Positions 1 to 5,453 of a DNA stretch of 5,453 bases are shown piece by piece. The notes beneath the pieces were generated by a model. That model was given only the letters and a program-made list of their open reading frames with translations. It was not told the DNA's origin and made no database searches. Within the stretch, counting starts at the first letter, position 1, and each line of letters opens with the position of its first letter. Both the position numbers and the translations under genes were made by a program. Source of the DNA: Chlamydiota bacterium (GTDB lineage: Bacteria; Auribacterota; UBA3054; B51-G9); NCBI GenBank assembly GCA_003648225.1, contig QMOL01000219.1, forward strand, positions 1 to 5,453, given 5' to 3'.

Positions 1-608
1 AGATTGCATCCTAAGAATTTCCCGCGTCCTTCTACTTTGGGCAGAATGGTAAAATCTTCACGCAATTTAGTGAAGTTCTCCCGTCGCCAGTGACTGTGAA
101 AATACAGCATATTATCGCCATGAACTTCGCCGATAGTAACATCGACTTCATAAAACATAACGAGGTCGATTTTAGCTTGATTTTTAATGATTATCTTTGC
201 ATTTTTCCGGAATGACATTGGAATTATACAATTAAAAGAGGTTCCTTTTGGCGAAGAAAAGAAAATATTTTCGAAAGTAGCCATACCGCCGAACGTATGA
301 CCAAAAAAATCAGGCAGTGGAGCTTGTACAGCAGGCTTTTTACTGTCGTCCCAGTACATTTCAATTGTTAAACTTCGAAGGATATCAGGTTCAAAATTTG
401 AAAAAGTAGACCAGATTCTTCGAATAGTACCGCTGCCTTTTATGTCGGCAATGACATATTCACCTTTTGCAGGCAGTGTAACAAACGCGGCCCCTTTTCT
501 TCCGTGTCTTTTTTTTCCTGCGGCGCCTTTTCTTCCTTTAGGATTTTCACCTGTAAGCCACCGCGTTTCGATTTTTCTTTCCGGCATATAATTGATGTTA
601 GTTTTCAT
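1..608 (-). CDS. DUF2961 / glycoside hydrolase family 172 protein, N-terminal part (3' end beyond window)
   Basis: This reading frame starts at the ATG at 608-606 and stays open for 202 codons to the left edge, so its 3' part is missing from the window. Family signatures run in the expected order: ENPKG (21-25), a Gly/Lys-rich stretch ending GRKGA (36-40), IKGSGTIRRIW (56-66), LRSLTIEMYWDD (78-88), PLPDFFGH (97-104), FNCIIPMSFRKNAKI (125-139), LYFHSHWRRENFT (168-180) and EGRGKFLGCN (193-202). These mark the first jelly-roll half of DUF2961 proteins. Characterised GH172 enzymes act on alpha-D-fructofuranosides or alpha-D-arabinofuranosides; the catalytic glutamates lie later in the chain, so activity cannot be judged here. 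Full-length relatives have roughly 370-420 residues. No signal peptide is visible, suggesting a cytoplasmic enzyme. No Shine-Dalgarno motif precedes the start. A second ATG at 587-585 is possible, but the upstream one keeps more residues before the conserved block. The gene lies downstream of the GH3 gene and the GH130 remnant, same strand. Confidence 0.9.
   Translation of the reverse strand, partial: MKTNINYMPERKIETRWLTGENPKGRKGAAGKKRHGRKGAAFVTLPAKGEYVIADIKGSGTIRRIWSTFSNFEPDILRSLTIEMYWDDSKKPAVQAPLPDFFGHTFGGMATFENIFFSSPKGTSFNCIIPMSFRKNAKIIIKNQAKIDLVMFYEVDVTIGEVHGDNMLYFHSHWRRENFTKLREDFTILPKVEGRGKFLGCN
487..536. repeat. 17-bp direct repeat, 33-bp period, flanking a T8 run, inside the GH172 gene
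   Basis: Positions 487-503 and 520-536 match at 16 of 17 bases and are offset by exactly 33 bp, that is 11 codons. On the coding strand they give two copies of GRKGAA (residues 25-30 and 36-41) separated by GKKRH. Between them is a run of eight T (509-516), which is A8 on the coding strand. The second GRKGA is the family's conserved motif; the first occupies the normally variable glycine-rich loop. The repeat may be a short in-frame duplication or low-complexity convergence. Confidence 0.7.
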
Positions 609-632
609 GATAGATTGTGTTTAGTGTTTGCG

Positions 633-659
633 AAGCATCCGGCGTATGCCGGGCAGCTT
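633..659. repeat. GC-rich inverted repeat (hairpin) just upstream of the GH172 start
   Basis: CCGGC (639-643) and GCCGG (648-652) form a perfect 5-bp stem around a 4-base loop. An outer stem, AAGC (633-636) with GCTT (656-659), adds four pairs across a small internal loop. The element is GC-rich in an AT-rich gap and ends about 25 bp before the GH172 start codon. It has no long T tract in either direction, so it is not a convincing intrinsic terminator. It could be a leader hairpin or a small dispersed palindromic (REP-like) element; neither can be decided here. Confidence 0.6.
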
Positions 660-685
660 TCAGTAGCTTATTCAATCTTTTAATA

Positions 686-705
686 CCGATCACGAAGTGT
701 ATCGG
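686..705. repeat. Inverted repeat with one bulged base at the 3' end of the GH130 remnant
   Basis: CCGATCAC (686-693) pairs with GTG (697-699) plus ATCGG (701-705): eight base pairs, a three-base loop (694-696) and a single unpaired T at 700. The element overlaps the last codons before the stop of the GH130 remnant. Dropping base 700 would make the stem perfect and shift the remnant's frame past its stop at 680. Confidence 0.65.
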
Positions 706-729
706 GGCGAAGTAAGATTTGAATATAAA

Positions 730-750
730 CTGATTTGGACTCCAAATCAG
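730..750. repeat. Near-perfect palindrome: two 10-bp arms around one base
   Basis: CTGATTTGGA (730-739) and TCCAAATCAG (741-750) are exact reverse complements around a single centre base at 740. The symmetry stops immediately outside, since 729 and 751 do not pair. On the coding strand it covers the SPDLES codons of the GH130 remnant, with its centre right after the conserved SPDL motif, where homology to GH130 stops. It could be a protein-binding operator, but lying inside decayed coding sequence it is more easily read as a mutational by-product. Confidence 0.8.
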
Positions 751-1077
751 GTGATTTTGCCATCCAGATATCCCCAATTTTGCCTTCGCCTGCCGGGCGT
801 TCGAGGCGGACATAATAACCGTCGAATTTTTCAGGAAAAATAACGCAGTTCCGGTGGTCAACACCGGTGATAAATCCCACATCTTCAAAAGTTTCGAAAT
901 CTTTAGTTTTGATAAGAAAAATTCTGCCGCCGAGATGACAACTCATATTGTAAGTAATATAATAGCATTCGTCTTCCGGAATAGTTTCAAAACATGGGAA
1001 TGAATTTAGAAAGATAGCGATGCAAAACGAAAAGCTCGAAATAATTTTGTTAAATGTACTTTATTTATTAATTCATG

Positions 1078-3585
1078 TCAGTTTTTATAATCAATTTCAG
1101 CTTCAAGTTTTATGTCCCTTGATGAAGCGCCAATCATTATTTTGAATTTCCCCGGTTCCGCGGTCCATTTTTTAGTTTTAGGGTTCCAAAAAGCCAGATC
1201 TTTCCAATTCAAGTTCATCACAATTTTTTTAGTTTCGCCCGGTTTAAGAAAAACCTTTTTAAATCCTTTAAGTTCCTTTACCGGCCGTTCAACTGATGAT
1301 TTTTCATCGTGCACGTAGAGTTGAGCTATTTCCTCACCTGCTCTTTTGCCGGTATTTTTTAAAGTGAAACTAACTTTGATTGGTTTTTTCTTACTCATTT
1401 TATCTGATGATAATTTTAAGTTCTCATATTTGAAAGAAGTGTATGAAAGACCGAAACCGAACGGGTACAACGGTTCAATATTTTTTGTGTCATACCAGCG
1501 GTAACCAACAAGAACGCCCTCATTGTATTTTACTTTGTAAGTGTATTTATACTGACCGTCTTTTCCCAATTGCTTAAAATTTTCAGGTTTGTAGTCCGCG
1601 CCAGGTGAATCAGCAAATTCTTTTTCGATTGTAATAGGGAGCTTGCCGGAAGGGTTGACCCGCCCGACCAGGACATCAACGACAGCTTTTCCCTGACATT
1701 GTCCGCCGTACCAGGCGTAAAGGAGGGAATTAACTTTATCTGCCCAATTGACCATACGCTGTCCCGAGCCGAACATTGTAACAACAATATTATTAGGATT
1801 TAGTTTTGCCACTTTTTTAGCGAGTTCAGCATACTGTGGATTCGACTCAAAATCAGTATCATGGCCCTCACCGTGTTCTGAGCGCATAGCGATAACGACA
1901 ACATTTGCGTTTTTAATTTCCTTATTTGAGGGTAATTTTTTATAAGTCAGTTTATCGCCGAATTCATTTTCCATTGCGTTGAGAAGGGTAATATTATCAT
2001 ATCCTTTTACTACACCTGATCCGCCGCCATAAGCGATTATTTCAGCTGCGTCGCCGATCAGCAGAATATTATTAAATTTCTTTTTATTTAGAGGGAGTAA
2101 ATTATTTTTATTACGGAGTAGAACGATGCTTTCGTGAGCGGTTTTGAGTGCGATTTTTTGATGTTCGGGATATTTTTTCAGAAAAGACTTGTTTTGATGA
2201 TCTTTGTCATACAATCCCATTTTAAAGCACGTTGTAAGAATACTAAGCACCATTCTGTCAAGCGCTTTTTCGGGAACGTTTCCTTTTTTAACTTCTTCCT
2301 GTATATTTTTCCATCCCGGCATAACCAAATCCATTCCTGAATTGAGAATTTTTGCGGAGTTATAAACGGAGCTCCAGTCGGTCATTACCAAGCCTTTGAA
2401 ACCTAATTCACCGCGAAGCAGGTCAGTTATCACATATTTACTTTGGCCTGCCCATTCGCCATTAACGAGGTTATAACTTGTCATAACCGCGGCTGCACCG
2501 GCATCAATTCCGGCTTTAAAGGCGGGCAAGTAAATTTCGTGCAGTTCTCTTTCTTTAACGATTGAATTACTGCGTCTTCTGTGGAAATCAGTTTCGTTGC
2601 AAACGAAATGTTTGAGTGTAGCCATAACGCCGCAGCTTTGCAGCCCTTTAACGTATTGCCCGACCATATGTGAGGCAAGCCACGGGTCTTCTCCCATATA
2701 CTCGAAATTTCGTCCGCATTCGGATATTCTGTAAATGTCCATGCCCGGACCGAGCAGAACGGCGATATTTCCCGCGCTGCATTCTTCACCGATAGCCTTC
2801 GCGTATTCGTATGCAAGTTCAGGATTCCAAGTTGAAGCGAGAGCGAGGGCGCAGGGAAAAGCTGTAGATTTTCTCAAGCCGGTTGGAGTATTTGCCTGAA
2901 GTCTGATTCCCTGGCTTGCATCGCTCATATAAAAAGGCCGCATGCCGAGTCTCTCGATGTAAGGGATATAGAAGTCACGAAAACCGGAAATCATTTCCCC
3001 TTTTTCATCGAGAGACATTTCTTTCAATAAAAGTTCGGCTCTTTTTTTTGGCGAAAGTTTTTGGTTGGCGTAAGGTTTACCGGCCGGGAATTTTTTAAAT
3101 GAGAAATTATTTTGAAAATCCGCATAAAGGAATTTGCCGTTGATTTTGATTTCGTAAATAGAAAATCCAAACTTTGTAGTTCGTTTCTTACAATCAATTT
3201 TCAGGAAGCGAGCTTTTACCGGTGGATTGATTATAATATTCTGATTATACTCATTTTTCATTTTAGACGTTTTATTAAAAACCACATTCCATTTTTCCCC
3301 GTCATTTGACAGAAGGACTTGATATTCTTTCGCCATAGCGTGTTCCCAGGCGATTTGAATAGAGGATATTTTTTTTGGCTTTTCGAAATCTATGATTAGC
3401 CATTGATGGTCATTAAAACCTGATGACCATCTGGTGTTCGGATTACCGTCAATTGCGAAATAGGGAGAGAAAGTTGGACTTTGCAAGCTTGATGCTTTAG
3501 CTTTCATTGTTGATCCTAATGCGGGAGTTAAATATATTAGATATAGAAATAATAATACGAGTAAATTTTTTGTGTTTTGTTTCAT
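1078..3585 (-). CDS. Secreted glycoside hydrolase family 3 beta-glycosidase with N-terminal F5/8 type C (CBM32-like) domain
   Basis: The 835-residue product hydrolyses terminal beta-linked sugars, most likely glucose or xylose, by a retaining mechanism. Residues 1-24 are a signal peptide: Lys at 2 and 6, a hydrophobic core 8-20, and a probable cut after ALG (22-24). No lipobox cysteine is seen. Residues 26-150 are a discoidin domain (DGNPNTRW 46-53; LIIDFEKP 63-70; LLSNDGEKW 91-99). The GH3 N-terminal barrel covers about 175-425, with SDASQGIRL (221-229) in place of the usual DGPxGxR, GRNFEYMGEDP (291-301), KHF (325-327) and VMTDW (400-404), whose Asp403 is the expected nucleophile. The GH3 C-terminal sandwich covers about 480-700; Glu573 in HGEGHD is the best candidate acid/base. 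YPFGFGLSYTSF (707-718) leads into the fibronectin-III-like domain (about 735-830). Length and domain order are complete. The ATG at 3585-3583 is chosen because it directly precedes the signal peptide; upstream is A-rich without a Shine-Dalgarno motif. A beta-glucosidase and a beta-xylosidase cannot be told apart here. Confidence 0.96.
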   Translation of the reverse strand: MKQNTKNLLVLLFLYLIYLTPALGSTMKAKASSLQSPTFSPYFAIDGNPNTRWSSGFNDHQWLIIDFEKPKKISSIQIAWEHAMAKEYQVLLSNDGEKWNVVFNKTSKMKNEYNQNIIINPPVKARFLKIDCKKRTTKFGFSIYEIKINGKFLYADFQNNFSFKKFPAGKPYANQKLSPKKRAELLLKEMSLDEKGEMISGFRDFYIPYIERLGMRPFYMSDASQGIRLQANTPTGLRKSTAFPCALALASTWNPELAYEYAKAIGEECSAGNIAVLLGPGMDIYRISECGRNFEYMGEDPWLASHMVGQYVKGLQSCGVMATLKHFVCNETDFHRRRSNSIVKERELHEIYLPAFKAGIDAGAAAVMTSYNLVNGEWAGQSKYVITDLLRGELGFKGLVMTDWSSVYNSAKILNSGMDLVMPGWKNIQEEVKKGNVPEKALDRMVLSILTTCFKMGLYDKDHQNKSFLKKYPEHQKIALKTAHESIVLLRNKNNLLPLNKKKFNNILLIGDAAEIIAYGGGSGVVKGYDNITLLNAMENEFGDKLTYKKLPSNKEIKNANVVVIAMRSEHGEGHDTDFESNPQYAELAKKVAKLNPNNIVVTMFGSGQRMVNWADKVNSLLYAWYGGQCQGKAVVDVLVGRVNPSGKLPITIEKEFADSPGADYKPENFKQLGKDGQYKYTYKVKYNEGVLVGYRWYDTKNIEPLYPFGFGLSYTSFKYENLKLSSDKMSKKKPIKVSFTLKNTGKRAGEEIAQLYVHDEKSSVERPVKELKGFKKVFLKPGETKKIVMNLNWKDLAFWNPKTKKWTAEPGKFKIMIGASSRDIKLEAEIDYKN

Positions 3586-3785
3586 TTTTTTAAAGCTGAA
3601 TGATAAAATTTCAAATACAAATATAATTTAATTTTTTTACATGAATTTAATTAATTATTTATCATTTCATATTGCAATTAAAATTATAAATTACTGTAGT
3701 TCAATTTTTTTATCACGAACGTGGGAATACACATTACTTTATTAACATATTTATATTTTATCATTACGTCAAAAATAATTCAATA
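3586..3785 (-). promoter_or_regulatory. AT-rich intergenic region, likely promoter region of the GH3 gene
   Basis: This 200-bp gap separates the stop of the GH99-like gene from the start of the GH3 gene; 29 of the 180 bases at 3601-3780 are G or C. No ORF, tRNA or strong hairpin is visible. On the minus strand TATATTTG (3625-3618) fits the Bacteroidota -7 consensus TAnnTTTG, about 30 bases before the start codon, but no TTTG box is found at the matching upstream distance. A TATAAT (3688-3683) is a possible sigma-70 -10 without a matching -35. Such boxes are expected by chance in DNA this AT-rich, so the exact promoter is uncertain. The gap size suggests the GH3 gene has its own promoter. Confidence 0.45.
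3618..3625 (-). promoter_or_regulatory. Candidate -7 box (TAnnTTTG-like) for the GH3 gene
   Basis: The minus strand reads TATATTTG here, an exact fit to the TAnnTTTG -7 element of Bacteroidota promoters, placing transcription start roughly 25 bases before the GH3 ATG. The upstream -33 TTTG partner is not seen at the usual spacing, and the host phylum is not established, so this is only a candidate. Confidence 0.3.
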
Positions 3786-5453
3786 TTAATCGCTTTTATA
3801 CCGATACCTGAACCGTCCGGCCGGAGCGACATCGCCGTTGATGTAGAAATTGAGGATGTCGCAGGGAAGTGCGATATTATCGACCCATTTGAACTCAAAC
3901 TTCAGGTTGTCGCCTGAGCATAACGCCTTTCTGGGGATGGCAAACTGGATGGACGATTTACCTACGACGCAACGAATGGACGCTGCATTGTTCACCCAAG
4001 TCTTACCGTTCCAATTCGCCAGCGTTGCTGATCCGTGAGTATCGATTCGCACGAGCAGGTTGAATCCCTCCCAGCCCGTTGCAGTGTCTAAATCGGTGTC
4101 GATCAGGAGCTGCATCCAGTTTGGATAGGAGCGTGGTGAAAGCGGAGTGCGCGTTGTCGCGAGGAAATAAACCGTGTCGGCATCACGCGCGATTTTCATG
4201 ACAGCGATATCGTTGCGGCCGGTGGTGTTTGTATAGTGTTTCCCGCCGCAACCATCGAAGTCGCGCGGGAGAGTTTCGAGCATGTGATCGCGGTATTCGG
4301 GTGTGACATTATCCCACTGAGCCATTGGACTTTCCAGGTTGATAGTTTTCGGTTCGGAGGTTGCAGGCAGTGGTGTCATACCTTTGAAGCGCCGAATGTT
4401 AGCAACGAGCTGGCAGTAGAAATTGTCACGCAAAGGCCCTTTAGCCATTTCGGCATCTCGGCTGTTGAGCATATTGTATTGGTCGCAGAAACCGCCTACA
4501 GGCAGCGAGTCACTAACCTGTTCCTTAAGGCGTCCGGCTACCCATTCGTTCCAGCCGGTAACAAATACGATTTCGGGATCAAGTTCGAAGGCGCGGCTCC
4601 ATTGTTCCTGGAAGTTCACTCCTCTGAGTGCCGCTTGCGGGTCGGTGTCCAGAGCGCCGTTGTGGAAGTGCCGACCACGCGCGTCGCCTTGATTCATCAA
4701 TGTCACATGTGCATCGGGATCAACGGAAAGATTTTGTCCGACTGATACATTTACTTCTTCAGGTTTTGTGATTTCCGTGTCGTAGGAATACACTTGCGGG
4801 AAGGCTGCTTCCCAGTGCCACTCGTTGTGGGTGTCGACCAAAACAAAAGGCCAATGTGCTTTTCGCAGCGTAAAGGTTTGTTTCAGAGAATCGTCTGCTT
4901 TGGCAGGGTCGCAGATCATCAGTGGTTTTCCTTTCCAATGAAACCAAAGGTCCGCCCATTTTTTATTACCGTAGAAACTTTTTTGGATATTTCCGGCTGT
5001 GTCGTCAGCCTTTGTATTAACCATAAACACACACTGCGGTGTGGTGTCACCGGCAGCGCGCAGTTCGGTCCAGGTGTCAAAAATAACCGGCATGATGTCG
5101 GGATAGTGTTGAGCATTCGTTGTGTCGAACACAACAAAATCGACACCGGCATCGGTGAGTAAATGGGCATGGCGGCGCAGAACCCACGGATCAGTTATTT
5201 TGTAATACCCGAACAACGGTTCGCCCCAAAAGTGGGAATCACCAAAGGCCCCCCATGGAGGACTGTTGGAATTGCTCTCGGCATCGGGATATTCGGCCAG
5301 TATTTTCGATACATCGTTGACGGGCGTGTCGAAGTTGGTGAACATAAAGTAGAAGATACCGACAAAGCGATTGGATCGCAGAGGGCCCACCGCGGCAGGT
5401 GAGGGTAGTGTTCGACCGAGAGTGTCGGTAGTAAAAACCGGTACGCCCGGTAC
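3786..5453 (-). CDS. GH71/GH99-like glycosidase-family protein with C-terminal carbohydrate-binding-type sandwich domain (5' end beyond window)
   Basis: The frame is open from the right edge (first full codon 5453-5451) to the TAA at 3788-3786, giving 555 visible residues. A GTG at 5390-5388 could be called as a start. However, the 21 codons upstream encode DTLGRTLP, an element found just before GPLRxxRFVGIFYF in this family, so the true start lies outside. Residues 22 to about 360 look like a (beta/alpha)8 barrel of the GH71/GH99/WbsX type: FVGIFYFMFTN (30-40), AGVDFVVFDTTN (102-113), WADLWFHWKGKPLMI (166-180) and VFVTGWNEW (296-304), with the conserved Asn302-Glu303-Trp304. Residues about 375-555 form a CBM9/DOMON-like sandwich (GRNDIAVMKIARD, NWMQLLIDTDLDTATGWEGFN). 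GH99 members cleave alpha-mannosidic bonds, but this subgroup is mostly uncharacterised, so the substrate is open. Any signal peptide would lie outside the window. Sampled G+C (29, 33 and 35 of 60) is well above that of the GH3 gene, hinting at separate origin. Confidence 0.85.
   Translation of the reverse strand, partial: VPGVPVFTTDTLGRTLPSPAAVGPLRSNRFVGIFYFMFTNFDTPVNDVSKILAEYPDAESNSNSPPWGAFGDSHFWGEPLFGYYKITDPWVLRRHAHLLTDAGVDFVVFDTTNAQHYPDIMPVIFDTWTELRAAGDTTPQCVFMVNTKADDTAGNIQKSFYGNKKWADLWFHWKGKPLMICDPAKADDSLKQTFTLRKAHWPFVLVDTHNEWHWEAAFPQVYSYDTEITKPEEVNVSVGQNLSVDPDAHVTLMNQGDARGRHFHNGALDTDPQAALRGVNFQEQWSRAFELDPEIVFVTGWNEWVAGRLKEQVSDSLPVGGFCDQYNMLNSRDAEMAKGPLRDNFYCQLVANIRRFKGMTPLPATSEPKTINLESPMAQWDNVTPEYRDHMLETLPRDFDGCGGKHYTNTTGRNDIAVMKIARDADTVYFLATTRTPLSPRSYPNWMQLLIDTDLDTATGWEGFNLLVRIDTHGSATLANWNGKTWVNNAASIRCVVGKSSIQFAIPRKALCSGDNLKFEFKWVDNIALPCDILNFYINGDVAPAGRFRYRYKSD

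Larger units (their letters stand above)
680..1003 (-). pseudogene. Remnant of a GH130 beta-mannoside phosphorylase/hydrolase, truncated at both ends
   Basis: The frame read from 1003 down to the stop at 682-680 encodes a middle segment of a GH130 protein: YYITYN (964-947), then GGRIFLIKTKDFETFE, VIFPEKFDGYYVRLERP and GDIWMAKSPDL (ending at 743). GH130 enzymes are five-bladed beta-propellers of about 300-380 residues that phosphorolyse or hydrolyse beta-mannosides. Only about 80 residues are recognisable. The N-terminal blades are absent: the frame is open only back to a TAA at 1063-1061, without GH130 similarity upstream of about 990. The Trp-Gly expected shortly after SPDL and the remaining C-terminal region (about 120 residues in relatives) are also missing. 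The only ATG in frame (946-944) falls inside a conserved blade, so it is unlikely to be a real start. Exact edges are approximate. It lies 75 bp after the GH3 stop, same strand, so an intact ancestor was probably co-transcribed with GH3. Confidence 0.82.

Noticed and set aside
633..750. The inverted repeats read as a CRISPR array or integron attC site
   Set aside because: The three elements have different sequences and spacings, there are no repeated units, and no cas or integrase gene is present.
598..888. 96-codon minus-strand frame overlapping the GH130 remnant and the GH172 start
   Set aside because: Over most of its length it is an out-of-frame reading of the GH130 segment and shows no family motifs. 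Only its tail (below about 699) is outside that segment, and that part has no similarity I recognise.
2481..2816. 111-codon minus-strand frame inside the GH3 gene
   Set aside because: It is an alternative frame within a complete GH3 coding region whose catalytic motifs are intact in the main frame.
3683..3688. TATAAT as a sigma-70 -10 element for the GH3 gene
   Set aside because: It has no -35-like hexamer at 16-18 bp; the nearest TTGAAC is only 10 bp upstream. In DNA of about 16% G+C this hexamer is expected by chance.
3700..3785. Intrinsic terminator after the GH99-like gene
   Set aside because: The only candidates are CACG/CGTG around two bases (3713-3722) followed by an A-rich, not T-rich, stretch on the transcript, and a weak TATTTT/AAAATA pairing. 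Neither makes a credible stem plus T tract.
4236..4745. 169-codon plus-strand frame opposite the GH99-like gene
   Set aside because: It lies wholly within a gene with strong family motifs on the other strand, has no recognisable domain or ribosome binding site, and long antisense frames are expected in GC-richer coding DNA.

Overview
The window is a carbohydrate-degradation locus with every recognisable gene on the minus strand. In transcript order, right to left, it holds four genes or remnants. (1) A GH71/GH99-like glycosidase with a C-terminal sugar-binding-type sandwich domain runs off the right edge (3786-5453). (2) A complete secreted GH3 beta-glycosidase carries an N-terminal F5/8 type C (CBM32-like) module (1078-3585). 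(3) A remnant of a GH130 beta-mannoside phosphorylase or hydrolase has lost both ends (about 680-1003). (4) The N-terminal half of a DUF2961/GH172 protein runs off the left edge (1-608); it has no stop codon inside the window and is easily missed in a simple ORF scan.

Between (1) and (2) lies a 200-bp gap of about 16% G+C that probably holds the GH3 promoter. Between (2) and (4) lies a 469-bp gap filled by the GH130 remnant and three inverted repeats crowded into about 120 bp. No tRNA, rRNA, CRISPR array or transposase gene is visible.

Organism: a saccharolytic Gram-negative bacterium with an A+T-rich genome. The combination of DUF2961/GH172, large GH99-like proteins with a sandwich tail, and discoidin-carrying GH3 enzymes is typical of Lentisphaerota, Planctomycetota and related PVC lineages, and also occurs in Bacteroidota. 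Missing Shine-Dalgarno sequences and one TAnnTTTG-like box are compatible with Bacteroidota, but no SusC/SusD pair is visible, so the phylum stays open.

How the genes may work together (inference): the GH3 enzyme has a signal peptide and should act outside the cytoplasm on beta-linked oligosaccharides. The visible GH172 N-terminus lacks a signal peptide, so it may act in the cytoplasm. The GH99-like protein and the dead GH130 gene both hint at mannose-containing glycans, but the actual substrate cannot be read from sequence. The GH99-like gene has clearly higher G+C than its neighbours (about 53% against 35-40% in hand-counted samples), which suggests a separate origin. The locus looks like a mosaic in which at least one gene has decayed.
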